Source: Dryomyza anilis (Eukaryota > Arthropoda > Insecta > Diptera > Dryomyzidae). From it: 64,000 nucleotides of DNA. The first letter of the stretch is position 1. Each line of letters begins with the position of its first letter. The notes beneath the pieces are model-generated. The model saw only the letters and a list, made by a program, of their open reading frames with translations, was not told the DNA's origin and searched no databases. The position numbers and the translations under genes are program-made. The stretch is taken from positions 98,577,700-98,641,699 of the forward strand of contig OX638130.1 in NCBI GenBank assembly GCA_951804985.1. The letters run 5' to 3'. Below are positions 23,813 to 36,649 of the stretch, piece by piece.

Positions 23813-23939
23813 TACATATAATATATCAACAAATATTAATATTCAGATATGTGTTAAAGATATTTGAATCTAAACTCAAAAAATTTTATTTTTTTGGACT
23901 ATTTTTTGAAAGTTTTTTTTTTTTTTTGCATTTCAAATC
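23813..23939. other. Short AT-rich spacer
   Basis: Nothing recognised apart from T runs. Confidence 0.4.
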
Positions 23940-24668
23940 TTATCTACTATATATTTGTAAATGTATGTATGTGTATATGTCTGAATCGACTGAAGCGAAT
24001 TGAAACAAATTTTCACACAATAGGTATGTTGGGTCCATGCAGAGTATAGGCTATAACTCGGTGAGATTGGTGGACTGGGAGTGGCACCTCCCATATAACC
24101 CAAAAATTAAAAACAGCAATTAGGATTGCAAATTTAATGAAATTTTGGTCAGCGTTATATTTAACCATTCTATACGGTCTCCCGGAATGTGGACGGGATT
24201 GAACCACTGGGCGTGGCACCCCTATAAAAGGTACATTTCCGAGATGGTGTATGTCAACAGTTATTATAGGGATATCAAGATATTTAACACCACCCCAAAT
24301 TTTTTTAAACTCACCACAACGATACTCACCACATCAAAATTCACCACACTAAAACTCACCACACTAAAATTCACCACACTAAAACTTACCACACTAAAAT
24401 TCACCACACTAAAAATTTACCACAACAAAATTCACCACACTAAAACTCACCACACTAAAATTCACCACACTAAAACTCACCACACTAAAGCTTCTACTGG
24501 GAAAAACTCTACGAGGAAGAATTCTACGGGAAAGAATTCTACCAGGAAGAATTCTACTGGGAAGATATTTATGAGGAAGATATAAATAATAAAAATGTTT
24601 TTAAATTAATAAACTCCATATCCTTGCATTCACAAAATTTTTGCACGAGTCGTGCACGGGTCTAGCTA
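23940..24668 (-). mobile_element. Interspersed element with internal 15-bp arrays, copy 2 (inverted)
   Basis: Read on the minus strand, the head is at 24660 (GACCCGTGCACGACTCGTGC, the same as copy 1). A GTAGAATTCTTCC 15-bp array follows (24590-24495), then a TTTTAGTGTGGTGAG array (24490-24310). The tail region has GGGAGGTGCCACTCCC (24094) and ends ATATATAGTAGAT near 23942. It is shorter than copy 1 because both arrays have fewer units, and its tail has diverged. The plus-strand frame 24145-24585 with Thr/His repeats is a by-product of the array. Confidence 0.75.
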
Positions 24669-25084
24669 GTAATAAATAAAAACGATTTGTGGTTATGCAG
24701 AGTATAGTTGAGACTAACAATCAAAATTACTAAATTTTCTTCACCCTTTTCACGTTTTAATACACTTTCCGTCAAAAACTGCTAAAGTTTAAAATGCCTG
24801 TATATTTTATATATATATATTACTGAAAAATTGAAGTTTTAATTCCAATTTATCTTATAAAGGCTATGTATTAAGTTAGAACTGATTATGCAGTAAGAAT
24901 AGGCATACTTTATATATGAAGTAATGATATATAATTTTTATTGAAAATTGTTTATATATAAATTATGTTTATATAATTTAAAAATATAGAGCAATTTGAA
25001 ACCAGTTAAGAAAGTTAGATCACATGGAAAATTTTAAAGTAGGTGTAATTATGATAGTTAGGATTATCAAAATTATAGTCGGTC
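24669..25084. other. AT-rich unique spacer
   Basis: Unique AT-rich sequence with a short (TA)n run near 24811. Nothing else recognised. Confidence 0.45.
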
Positions 25085-25569
25085 TAAGCCGATTATAAAT
25101 ACCCTACACATATGTGTGGTTACCATTCAAAGTAATATATAGGTCACCAGGGTATACGAATCCTGAAAATAACTACAAACATTCAATCGCTGAAGAATTT
25201 CCATTCATTTGATACCCATATTTACAAATGGGTAGGTGTACCGTATTTCGATTTTTTTTTTGTGAACCACAAGTCTTTTCGCCGGAAAACATTATTATCA
25301 TGTATTTGAGCATGATATCAATATATATTTGACCAAAAAAGTTTATCTAAGCACGTATACATAAAAATTGATCTCTATATGTACATTTTATATGACGTAT
25401 TTGAACATAAGTGGTCGGATCATAGGTCACAATGGACCGATCTCGCCAATTTTTTCGCACATAGAGCGTAGGTATATTAGTAATCCAAGTTATAAGTTTA
25501 ATTTATCTAGCTCTTCAATTTTAAAAGTAGTAGGGATTTCAACAGACAGACGGACAGACAGACAGACAG

Positions 25570-25636
<67 letters not shown>

Positions 25637-25815
25637 AACAAACAGACAGACATACAGACAGACGGACAGACATACAGACGGACATCGCTAAATCGACTCA
25701 GGAGGTCATGCTGATCAAGAATATATATACTTTTCCATACCGGAGATGCTTCCTTCTGGGTGTTACAAACGGCGTATCAAACTGAATATACCCTTTCACT
25801 CTTAGTGTAGGGTAA
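25085..25815 (+). mobile_element. DINE-1/mini-me-like element with expanded GTCY microsatellite
   Basis: It carries TACCCTACAC at 25100 and the exact inverted GTGTAGGGTA at 25805. A GACA/GACG (GTCY on the other strand) microsatellite lies at about 25543-25685. After it come ATCGACTCAGGAGGTCATGC, GATCAAGAATATATATACTT and GCTTCCTTCTGGGTGTTACA. This order (GTCY repeat, then the AATATATATACTT and CTTCCTTCTG blocks, then a near-terminal TACCC motif) is what I know of fly DINE-1/mini-me elements, now grouped with helentrons. It is non-autonomous. The 'TDRQTDRQ' frame is the microsatellite. Confidence 0.75.
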
Positions 25816-25849
25816 AAAAAGTTAGTAAATTTCATAGTTAGTTTTAGAG

Positions 25850-26045
25850 AAGGGCGCGTGCCTGTTTTTGATGGCACAGACTCGCACGGGCATGCCGATA
25901 GGTGACACGCACGTGCACGAGCCCGACGAGTAAATTTACAGGCACGCACGAGAAGCACGATAAAACACGTGATTTTGAAAGACACGAAGAAACACGGAAA
26001 AACACGACAAAACATGAAAAAAGCACGGAAAAACATAAAAAAGCA
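25850..26045. repeat. Degenerate CACG-rich minisatellite
   Basis: AAACACGACAAAACACG-like units of roughly 12-14 bp, irregular, with several GCACG/CGTGC inverted pairs at the left end (25855-25935). It is GC-richer than its flanks. Confidence 0.6.
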
Positions 26046-26049
26046 AGCG

Positions 26050-26395
26050 AAACGTGAAAAATAATACTGGAACCGTTTAGATTTTTGGAACCAGAATCGT
26101 TATTAAAAATGTGTTGAACCGGAACTGGAATCGGAACATATATATTTTTTTTCTGGTTGGAATCGGTACCGCTTTTTTAAAAATATCCGAACCAGAACCG
26201 GAACAGATATTGTAGTCCCTGTCAGGGAACGCAAAGAAACGGAATCGGAACCGTTATTAAAAATGTATGGAACCGGATTCGAAACCCATTTAATTTGTTG
26301 GTTGAAAGCGGAATCGGAACCGGTACCACAATTTAAAAAATGTTGGAACACGAACTGAAACCGATATTCCAATAGGTTTAGTTCCTGTAATAAAT
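26050..26395. repeat. GGAACCGGAATC-type degenerate minisatellite
   Basis: Six-base steps GGAACC/GGAATC/GGTACC recur in clusters (26066-26130, 26155-26200, 26240-26330) separated by AAAAATATT-like stretches. A block of about 180 bp, with GTTATTAAAAATG followed by GGAACCGG, occurs twice (26098 and 26253). Confidence 0.65.
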
Positions 26396-27180
26396 AATTC
26401 AAAAATTAAGTTTGATACTGTTTTATTCTCTTAAATCCATAAGTAAAACTAAAACATTAGATTTTTTAGAAAAGGTTGAAATACCACGAAATTTTTATTT
26501 TCTGAAGCTGAAAGTGAGGGTTTTTTAAATTGGGGTAGAAACTATAAAAAAAAATCTTTAATGGACGCGTGCATTTTGGAGGCACGGACACGCATGGTCT
26601 ATGCTAAATAATTTTAATTTGTTTAAAAATTTAAATAATTTTCTTGTTTATCAAATCCAAAATTTAAAAAAAAATTATAAAAAAAAATTGTCTAATAAAT
26701 AAAACTTTTCCGAGTTTAAATCTATTTTTTTTTTAAAAACATGTTTGAATGTTAGCATTTATTAGTTTATTAAAATATATATGGAAAATTAAAAGAACAA
26801 TCCGTTTAAGGTTTTTTAAATTTATCCACAATACTACATATATATTTTTTTATTCTAAGTTGCGAGTGAGATCATTGCTTATCTGCAAAACTAATTAATT
26901 TAAATACGTTTCTAATTAAATTTAAAACAAAATAGTAAATTGAATTGTATATCTGCGCAAATATATTCTACGCCCCTATGGTTGCTTTGATATCAAAGCC
27001 AATGATTATTAATCAGAAATAGACTAAGAGGAGTATGTCACTGATGTGCTGGATTCTATTTAATCGAATTGCATTGTATTAAACATAATTTCAAAGCATT
27101 GACCATTATTGAATTATTGTTCTACATTTCATTAATAACGTTTGTGTGATTAAATCAATTTGACAGCAGCAACTGTAGAT
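26396..27180. other. AT-rich unique spacer
   Basis: Unique AT-rich sequence with no supported feature. Confidence 0.5.
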
Positions 27181-27780
27181 GTCAAACGCAGTGCGCGCCG
27201 CCGGTTGCATTGCTACGGGTCCATTCAGTGATACTATATATGCGGTGATATGTGATAGTACGTGTTTGTGATGGAAATGCAATGCATGACACTATATATG
27301 TGATGGCAATTTCCATTTATGGTGGTCTGTACAAATGCAGGCTCACACATTGTATTTAATATATCTATTATATCTATTTATTAATTTTAGATTTTATATA
27401 ATATAGAAATAGTGACAAAATTATATCACTCATACGCCAAACTCATTTGCACTTTGACTTTAAAATGTCTGCAGAGCTTTTTAAATTGCAACAATAAAAA
27501 AATCGACTACTTTTTGCTAGATTTTCCCCCCCTTTTTCCAGATTTTCTTTTTTTTCGTAAATGCGGATTTTGATGCGCTGCTCTTTCCATCACTGTGTCC
27601 ATCACAGCAGCAACCAGCAGTCTGTCTGTTGGTTTGTCAGCAACCAGGCTGCGCAGTGTCAGCACTATTTTTGCACTCAACAAATCACTGCAAATCCCTG
27701 CTTAATACAGCGTGTTTCGAAACGAGCAGAAAATCATCATGACGTGCGCAAAAAAATATATAGTAGGATTTAAAATGGAA
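27181..27780. other. GC-richer unique island
   Basis: Unique block with mixed composition (27181-27340 and 27540-27760). The plus frame 27561-27773 (70 codons) has no ATG-based support or domain. It could be a conserved non-coding block. Confidence 0.3.
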
Positions 27781-27899
27781 AATCAATGAAAAACCGCGTT
27801 TTTCAATTGTGATGTGATTGTCAGAAGCCAAGTAGCTTTAATTTGGGTTGATGTAAAATATGGGCCAAAAAACCTTAATTCCATATTTCAACTGACAAA

Positions 27900-28900
27900 A
27901 TATATTTTTTTTCACCACAATAAAACTCATCGTATTTAAAGTGGAACAACCTTAACTCATATAAACCATAGTTCGACACTCGAAATAGTACAAATAAAAA
28001 CTCCCCACACTAAAATTCACCAAACACAACACTCGAAATAGTATAAATTAAATCTCACCACACTAAAATTAACCCACTCAAATTCACCACAGAAAAACCA
28101 ACACACTAAAACTAACCTCAATTAAATTCACCAAATTAATATTCACCACATTTTTAGTGTGGTGAATTTTTACCACACTATAAACCAGCACTTTAAAACT
28201 TACCGCATTGAAACTCACAACACTAAAATTCAACACACTGAAACTCACAGCATTAAAATTAACCACACTAAGACTTACCGCGTTGAAACTTATAACACTA
28301 AAACTCACCACACTAAAACTCACCAAATTAAATTCTTTACATTAATATTCTTGAAACTCATCACACTTAAACTCTTCAGATCTAAATTCACCACACTAAT
28401 ATACACCACAATAAAACTTACCTTATTAAAATTCACCACACTATAACTCACCAATTTAAAATTCACCACGCTTTAAAATTTACCGCAGTAAATTCACCAG
28501 ACATTAAGTAATCATTTTAAATAACCACTCATATTTACCTAATAAATAAATACAACACTAATATTCACCACACAAAAATACAGGAAAAAAATCCTCGTTT
28601 GTGAATATATTTCCAGTATTTTTGTGTGTTGAATATTATTGTTGTAAATATTAATTTGGTGAATATGAGAAGACTGCCACGGTCAGCCATAATCTGCAAA
28701 TTTTAATTATGTCTAATACAAAACGGATAAAGTTCACCACCAAATAATTAATTTATGATAATATATTTTTATTTCATATACTTAAACTTATATTTACCAT
28801 AATACTAAAAACTCACCACACTTACATAATCTCATCACAATACTCACCACACTTATATAAACTCACCACACTACTAAAAATTTACCAAAATAATAACAAA
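27900..28900. repeat. Decayed 15-bp array, CACCACACTAAAACT
   Basis: Same 15-bp unit as inside the elements at 21.3 and 24.3 kb, minus orientation, heavily diverged and interrupted. No element head or tail was found next to it, so it is either a truncated copy or a free array. An inverted switch, TTCACCACA ... TGTGGTGAA, at 28141-28165 breaks the orientation once. Frames across it are repeat artefacts. Confidence 0.75.
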
Positions 28901-29589
28901 ACTAACCTCCACACTGTGTTATACTTCAAAATCAATAAATGCAAATAATATTTCTGGCTTTTCTCAAAATCTCTACCTCTACCTGGGGCTGGCTGCCTTC
29001 ATTACGCGGATTCATTATACATGTTAGTCACGCACTTCATTAACCTCAAGTGATGTTTTATTGTGACTCGTCGCATGCCTACGATATATCTTCGGTATGT
29101 AATATGTAACTAAGAAAATCTCTGTTTGAATCTCTGTGTGTCTGCATTTGGTCCTTGTGATTATCACAATCGCGATATGCTCACATGCGTCTGCAAAGTT
29201 TCTCTCACATTTGGAAGACTTAGTAAATTGAAATTCCAGCCACAACACTTGTTTGATTTGTTTGCACAAATACACATCACAGCTGCCTGCCTAATGAAGA
29301 GGCTGCTCGCAGGCAAAGCCACTAAAACTCTTCGTATTTCTTAAATAATTCTAACTGAGATGCATAAGTTGGAGGCAGTGACATTTAAATATTATGCAGA
29401 AGTTGTTAATTGCATTAGGCAAAATGATTAACGTCCTACGGCAACATTTTACACTTGAATTATTATTGTATATATTTATACTGAAATTATGCAATAATGC
29501 ATTTCCGGAGATTCTATGTAATTTTCAAACTTATTTAAAAAAAGTTCTCTTTAAAATTTAATTTATCGATATAAATCTTTTTTTTACTC
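28901..29589. other. Unique island
   Basis: Unique, moderately GC-richer sequence (28970-29340). Overlapping frames on both strands lack support. No gene is called. Confidence 0.35.
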
Positions 29590-31055
29590 AAATTAGTATT
29601 TTTTTTACCAAAAGTTGAATTTTTCAACAAAACAAAAATAAAATTTTTCACTAAAAATTCATTTTTTACTAGATTTCACTAAAAATTCAATTTTTTCTTG
29701 TTTTCACTAAAAATTCAATTTTTCACTAAAAATTCAATTTTTCACTAAAAATTCAATTTTTCACTAAAAATTCAATTTTTCACTAAAAATTCAATTTTTC
29801 ATTAAAAATTCAATTTTTCACTAAAAATTCAAATTTTCACTAAAAATTCAAATTTTCACTAAAAATTCAAATTTTCACTAAAAATTCAAATTTTCACTAA
29901 AAATTCAAATTTTCACTAAAAATTCAATTTTTCACTAAAAATTCAATTTTTCACTAAAAATTCAATTTTTCACTAAAAATTCAAATTTTCACTAAAAATT
30001 CAAATTTTCACTAAAAATTCAATTTTTCACTAAAAATTCAAATTTTCACTAAAAATTCAAATTTTCACTAAAAATTCAAATTTTCACTAAAAATTCAAAT
30101 TTTCACTAAAAATTCAATTTTTCACTAAAAATTCAATTTTTCACTAAAAATTCAATTTTTCACTAAAAATTCAATTGTTCACTAAAAATTCAATTTTTCA
30201 CTAAAAATTCAATTGTTCACTAAAAATTCAATTTTTCACTAAAAATTCAATTTTTCACTAAAAATTCAATTTTTCACTAAAAATTAAATTTTTCACTAAA
30301 AATTCAATTTTTCACTAAAAATTCAATTTTTCACTAAAAATTCAATTTTTCACTAAAAATTCAATTTTTCACTAAAAATTCAATTTTTCACTAAAAATTC
30401 AATTTTTCACTAAAAATTCAATTTTTCACTAAAAATTCAATTTTTCAATAAAAGTTAAATTTTTCACTATATTCCAATTTTTTACTAAAAATTCAAATTT
30501 TCGTTAAAAATTCAATTTTTCATTTAAAAATTAATTTTTCATTAATAATTCAATTTTCAATTAAAAATTATATTTTTTTACTAAAAATTCAATTTTCACT
30601 AAACATTTTTTTTTAAACTAAAAATTAATTTCTTCATAAAAAAAATCAGTTTTTCACTAAAAAAAATTCAAATTTTTCAATAAAAATTCAATTTTTTACT
30701 AAAAGATTCAATTTTTCACTAAAAATTCAAATTTTCACTAAAAATTAAATTTTTCATTTAAAATTTAATTTTTCACTAAAAACTCAGTTTTTCACTAAAA
30801 ATTAAATTAAACATTTAAAAATTAATTTTTCATTCAAAATTCAATTTTCAATTAAAAATTATATTTTTTACTAAAAATTCAATTTTTCACTAAAAATTAT
30901 TTTTTTAACTAAAAATTAATTTCTTTATAAAAAATTCAATTTTCCACTAAAAACAAATTTTTTCACTAAAAATTAAATTTTAACTAAATATAAATTTTTC
31001 ACAAAAAAATATTTTTCAAATGCAAATTCGAAAATAATTTTTCAATAAAAATAAT
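29590..31055. repeat. 19-bp quasi-palindromic array A4 (minus orientation)
   Basis: Tandem CACTAAAAATTCAATTTTT units. The core at about 29700-30450 is near perfect, and the flanks decay progressively, most clearly to the right (30450-31050). Blocks alternate between CAATTTTT and CAAATTTT variants (for example 29828-29930), suggesting block-wise spread of variants. Confidence 0.95.
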
Positions 31056-31590
31056 TTGCACACATATTAAAGTCTCAATTTATCGCTTAACGAGCGCTTT
31101 GTTCAAAGCATCCCCTCGTGTTGTTCTTTGTGTTTTTTATTTGCATAAATTTGTGATGCTCTACTGCAAATTGACGATAACTTAAAATTAGGCAAAACCC
31201 GTATTCAACACTTCCGTGAGCTTATCTCGCACTTGTGTGCCAGAGGCAACTTTTAAGGCAGATTTACACATACACACACACACAACTGTAATACCACAAA
31301 GACTCACTCACCCACACACATGCACAGTGTGTCATGCAGCGACACCGAAACTTATACAAATGCGATTCACTTACAGAGTGATGCATAAAATATCAGTCAC
31401 TAACAGCGTGTGAATTGCTAGCTGGCTGTCTGTCTGCTTTCTCTACGACCCTACGACCTACTATAATCGACCGACCCACTTTGACGAAGCCGCGTGCTGC
31501 TGGCTGCCAATTTATTCTCCTGTGATCTAGGTGAGGAGTTATTGTAGTTGTTGCTGTTCCTGATGCTGTTGATGAGATTTTGAATTGAGC
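31056..31590. other. Unique GC-richer island
   Basis: Contains a (CA)n patch near 31268-31285 and a CTG-rich patch near 31545-31570. A short plus frame at 31216-31413 lacks support. No gene is called. Confidence 0.35.
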
Positions 31591-32935
31591 AGAAATTGTT
31601 TTTTTTTTTTTTTTTTAATGCATGTTTTTAAGGCATAAATTTTGATGCATGCCTCAAAGTATGCAATTTGTTTTGAATTTATATATTTCTATTTTTGTGT
31701 TTTTACAAAATTTTAGTTTTTTGTACCCGTGGGTTTTTTTATACTATTTATTTTCAAACCTAAAAATTACTGAAATATGAATAATTTTTGTATGTGTTGT
31801 TTTTGAATCATAAATTACAAAAATATACTAATAAATTCCAAAATTATATAAATTTCTAATTTATTGTGAAATAAATAAATAAAAAAAAACATTGTTTATT
31901 CGTGTTAATCGATTTATCGCTATTTATTTAAATTATGCTGTTTTTCACTAATTTTACATAAATAATTATTTTTATTTAATTTTTTTAACCAAATACATTT
32001 TTAGTATATAGTATGTAAGAGTTATTTGAAATTTATTATGTAAATAAAAAAATATATATTTTTTTTTATAAATTTTTTTTGGTTGTGTTTTTACAAATTA
32101 TTTTAATTTATTGCTTTTGTCTTGTTTGTAGTTTTGCTTTTATTTTGAGTTTGTGTTTTTGATTTTATTTTTAACAGTTTGTTTTTCTTATTCTTTTGTT
32201 TTTGAATTTGTGTTTTTGGTTTTATTTCTGCGTCTGACTATGGTTTTTGTTTTTTTTTGCTCTTACTTGTCTCTTTCTCTTTCTCTTTCTTTTTCATTTT
32301 ATTTTGTTATTTTTTTTTTCAGTTATTTTGCGTTTTTTTTTTTTTGTAATGCATTTGTTTCTGTTTTTGATTTTATGTTTTTCTATTGTTTTTTTGCTTT
32401 TGAATTTTGTTTTTGTTTTTTATTTTCTCTTTGTTTGTCTTTCTGTTTTTCCGTTTGGCTCGTTTTTTGATTTGCTTTTACTTTTTTTTAATTTTAAGTT
32501 TTGTTTTTTTTTGCGTTTTTATTATTGTTTATACTTTTGCGTTTTCTATTATTTGTATTTTAATTTTTAAGTTTTCGTTTTACAGATATTTATTTTGGGT
32601 TTTCTCTGTAGATTTTTTGTTTTTGCTTTTCATTTTATACATTTTCTATTGTGGTTTGCTTTTGTTTTTTTTTTTTTTTTTTTTTTTTTAATTTCAGTTT
32701 TCTTTTTTAGTTTAACTTTGTGTTCTTAATTTTTTTTTTTTAGTTTTTGTTTAGATTGGTTTCTGCTTTATTCTTTTGGTTTGGAATTTGATTTTGGGGT
32801 TTTATGATTTTCCAATGTGTATTTGAACTTTTTTGATTTGATTCCGACTTTTTTTTTGTGTGCTTGTTTTTCTTTGTTTTTGATTTTTTTTATTATGTTT
32901 TTCTATTTCTTTTCATTTTGTATTTTTACTTTTTA
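31591..32935. other. T-rich low-complexity tract
   Basis: Strongly T-biased on the plus strand, with T runs of about 15-20 at 31600 and over 20 near 32670. A (TCTTTC)n stretch lies at about 32268-32295. Phe/Leu-rich frames here are composition artefacts. Confidence 0.7.
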
Positions 32936-33040
32936 TTTGTATTCGGACTCCATAGTATCTCTAGTAAAATTTCAATCGGTTCAGCGGTTGAGACGTGATA
33001 CTAGAAAAAACAAAGACATACAGACGAATAGATTTATACA
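32936..33040 (+). mobile_element. Tail fragment of the 15-bp-array element family
   Basis: CGGACTCCATAGTATC, CAATCGGTTCAGCGGTTGAG and ACATACAGACGAATAGATTT appear in the same order as in the tail of the element at 21003-22331 (22204-22331). Head and arrays are missing, so this is a truncated copy. Confidence 0.65.
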
Positions 33041-33930
33041 GGGTGATTTTTTCATCGATGCCAATAATTCGGGGGGTCATTCTATGATTTAAAAACATAA
33101 TAAAATATGAAATAAAAATATGTCGAATTTTGCACCCAGTTTAAGATACAAGGTGGTTAAGAAATACATATTACTGACATAAACTAATCAAGCAAATTGA
33201 TTATAAATCTGTTGATAAATAAATATAAATATTTTACTCATTTTTGAGACCATTAAATCACCTTTCCAATGGTATATCACATCATTGGACCCCATGATTG
33301 CTTCATTTTTTAAAATGAACGCAAAGTTGAAATTTACAAAAATTAAACACAAATTTTACTTTGTCATTGATTATCTCTAAATTTTGTTATCGATCAACCA
33401 ATTTTTTCTAATTTATAATGACATACCAGTTCATTTCCAGTATTTTCTTATCAATCACATTGATTTTAACTTGGTAAAAAATGCTTGCAAAAATAATTAA
33501 ATAGTGGCGGATTTTGTGATGTGGTGGTTGAAATTTAAAAAGTCAAGAAATGTTAATTTTTTTTTACTTGATATATGACTTTTTCTAAGTAACATTGTTG
33601 AAATGATTAATATAAATAAATTCTTCGCCTAGTGGATTTTGTGCAGTTCGATTTTGTATGGTAGATTTATTGTATTTTTCAATTAATCATTTTTGAAAAG
33701 TTATAATACTTTTGATGAAGAAAAATGTTCATTTGTTTTAATATTTATCGCTTCATATATAATATATTTTTCAAAGAGTTATATATTTATAAAAAATTAA
33801 TATTTTTTTTGCGCATATATACTAAGTTCTTTTGAACGAATAACCCACATTTATTTGCCTCGTCTAACATATATTATATTTTATTTGTTATATTCTATTC
33901 TTATTTCAGTTTTATTTCATTTTTTCATCT
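33041..33930. other. AT-rich unique spacer
   Basis: It begins CAGGGTGATTTTTTCATCG (33038), which resembles an element terminus, but no matching end was found. Otherwise nothing is recognised. Confidence 0.4.
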
Positions 33931-34552
33931 GCCAGAAACTCTTTGTAAATTGACCTGCATCCCATGAACACATCCTTCAACTGTAATATAATATTTCAGT
34001 GTTCCTTCCTCTTCCGTCGCCACTACATACTGCAAATTTCAATATATTAAGCTCCATTCTGCGCGCCTCAACCTCAACGAAATGTCTTGCACTTCATTCA
34101 TTCGCGGCGTTGTCCTTGCGCAGGACTCTGTCTGCTTTGGCTGTTTTCGTTGCCTGCCGCTTGCATTATTTGCCACCATGCAGCAAGTGCAATGATTTGG
34201 CAGCGAGGATAAAATGTCAACATGTAGTCATGAATAACGCAGCGAAAATGATGTTGGAAAATCATCAACGGTTTCTCTGCTGCTCCTACTGTTGTCATCA
34301 TTATTATGCAAACGGAAGTGCAACGAATATCGTCAGCGCATAAACGATATCCGCAGGCTTTAATAAAAATGAAATGCAAAAATATATTTTCGATGTTCAA
34401 GTGAAGGCGTCATGAAAATTGATCAAGAAATGATGTGACTGCATAAAATATGAACATTTTAAAAATAAAATATTTTTTTTTTATTTCATTCAAATTTTTA
34501 TATATTAATAATTTAAGTATATTTTTATTTAGGTTTTTAATTTATTATTTAT
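33931..34552. other. GC-richer unique island
   Basis: Unique block at about 33990-34340, then an AT-rich run-in to the octamer array. Frames on both strands (33999-34343 plus, 34400-34098 minus) overlap and have no recognisable domain. It could hold a non-coding conserved element. Confidence 0.3.
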
Positions 34553-36149
34553 TATTTATTAATTTATTAATTTATTAATTTATTAATTTATTAATTTATT
34601 AATTTATTAATTTATTAATTTATTAATTTATTAATTTATTAATTTATTAATTTATTAATTTATTAATTTATTAATTTATTAATTTATTAATTTATTAATT
34701 TATTAATTTATTAATTTATTAATTTATTAATTTATTAATTTATTAATTTATTAATTTATTAATTTATTAATTTATTAATTTATTAATTTATTAATTTATT
34801 AATTTATTAATTTATTAATTTATTAATTTATTAATTTATTAATTTATTAATTTATTAATTTATTAATTTATTAATTTATTAATTTATTAATTTATTAATT
34901 TATTAATTTATTAATTTATTAATTTATTAATTTATTAATTTATTAATTTATTAATTTATTAATTTATTAATTTATTAATTTATTAATTTATTAATTTATT
35001 AATTTATTAATTTATTAATTTATTAATTTATTAATTTATTAATTTATTAATTTATTAATTTATTAATTTATTAATTTATTAATTTATTAATTTATTAATT
35101 TATTAATTTATTAATTTATTAATTTATTAATTTATTAATTTATTAATTTATTAATTTATTAATTTATTAATTTATTAATTTATTAATTTATTAATTTATT
35201 AATTTATTAATTTATTAATTTATTAATTTATTAATTTATTAATTTATTAATTTATTAATTTATTAATTTATTAATTTATTAATTTATTAATTTATTAATT
35301 TATTAATTTATTAATTTATTAATTTATTAATTTATTAATTTATTAATTTATTAATTTATTAATTTATTAATTTATTAATTTATTAATTTATTAATTTATT
35401 AATTTATTAATTTATTAATTTATTAATTTATTAATTTATTAATTTATTAATTTATTAATTTATTAATTTATTAATTTATTAATTTATTAATTTATTAATT
35501 TATTAATTTATTAATTTATTAATTTATTAATTTATTAATTTATTAATTTATTAATTTATTAATTTATTAATTTATTAATTTATTAATTTATTAATTTATT
35601 AATTTATTAATTTATTAATTTATTAATTTATTAATTTATTAATTTATTAATTTATTAATTTATTAATTTATTAATTTATTAATTTATTAATTTATTAATT
35701 TATTAATTTATTAATTTATTAATTTATTAATTTATTAATTTATTAATTTATTAATTTATTAATTTATTAATTTATTAATTTATTAATTTATTAATTTATT
35801 AATTTATTAATTTATTAATTTATTAATTTATTAATTTATTAATTTATTAATTTATTAATTTATTAATTTATTAATTTATTAATTTATTAATTTATTAATT
35901 TATTAATTTATTAATTTATTAATTTATTAATTTATTAATTTATTAATTTATTAATTTATTAATTTATTAATTTATTAATTTATTAATTTATTAATTTATT
36001 AATTTATTAATTTATTAATTTATTAATTTATTAATTTATTAATTTATTAATTTATTAATTTATTAATTTATTAATTTATTAATTTATTAATTTATTAATT
36101 TATTAATTTATTAATTTATTAATTTATTAATTTATAAATTTATTAATTA
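34553..36149. repeat. Octamer satellite 2, (AATTTATT)n
   Basis: About 1.6 kb, or roughly 200 copies, of an A/T-only 8-bp unit. It is almost invariant, with irregular units only at both edges (34539-34560; a TTTATAAATT variant at 36131). It is the same length class as octamer satellite 1 but with a different sequence. Confidence 0.97.
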
Positions 36150-36277
36150 TTTATCTCACTTACATATTTTTCCGTTCACTTGTCCTCCACCCTGCATTAT
36201 CGTTGTTCTCATCATTATATTCATCATCATCATAGTCTTTATCATCATAATCAGTTTTATCATCACACTCATCATCA

Positions 36278-36649
36278 ATGAAATTATCTCAGTTCGCATA
36301 CAACAAACACTTTGAAGCACCATCGTTGCTTTCAACTCGCCGAACCCATTGCCGGCACATAAAACCCAAAACGTGCTCTGCATGCAAAGTTATGACTCAA
36401 CAATTTTGCCAAATTTTCACACTAAAAATATCCATTTTGCAAGTGAATCCTTGCTGCGTCTCCTTTCGTCTCTCGTCTACTTCGTCGTCGTCAAATTCAA
36501 CTGCACCTCTAGAGCCAACAATGCGTTGCTGTGGCTTTAAACGTTTCGCCAAATTGTTGTTTTGCATAGTCCTTTTCTACGAAGTATATAAAATAGTTTT
36601 CTTTTTATTCCATTATCCTGCTTTTGCTCCGTTCATCCTTTTGTTGTAA
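36278..36649 (+). CDS. Doubtful small ORF, 123 codons
   Basis: An ATG-initiated frame in a GC-richer island just right of the octamer array. The first 80 residues are unremarkable with a Ser run at about 66-72. The last 40 residues form a Cys-containing hydrophobic stretch (MRCCGFKRFAKLLFCIVLF from residue 82). I recognise no domain or homologue, and overlapping frames exist. It is listed only because an ATG frame this long is uncommon in such AT-rich flanks. Confidence 0.12.
   Translation: MKLSQFAYNKHFEAPSLLSTRRTHCRHIKPKTCSACKVMTQQFCQIFTLKISILQVNPCCVSFRLSSTSSSSNSTAPLEPTMRCCGFKRFAKLLFCIVLFYEVYKIVFFLFHYPAFAPFILLL

Noticed and set aside
24145..24585. 146-codon frame with Thr/His/Lys repeats, and the similar minus frame at 22227-21955
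   Set aside because: They translate the 15-bp arrays of the interspersed elements.
25368..25691. Frame with Thr-Asp-Arg-Gln repeats
   Set aside because: It translates the GTCY microsatellite of a DINE-1-like element.
32153..32691. Phe/Leu-rich frames resembling membrane proteins
   Set aside because: Produced by T-rich low-complexity DNA.
33038..33060. CAGGGTGATTTTTT as a transposon terminus
   Set aside because: It resembles some element ends, but no partner terminus could be found within the window.
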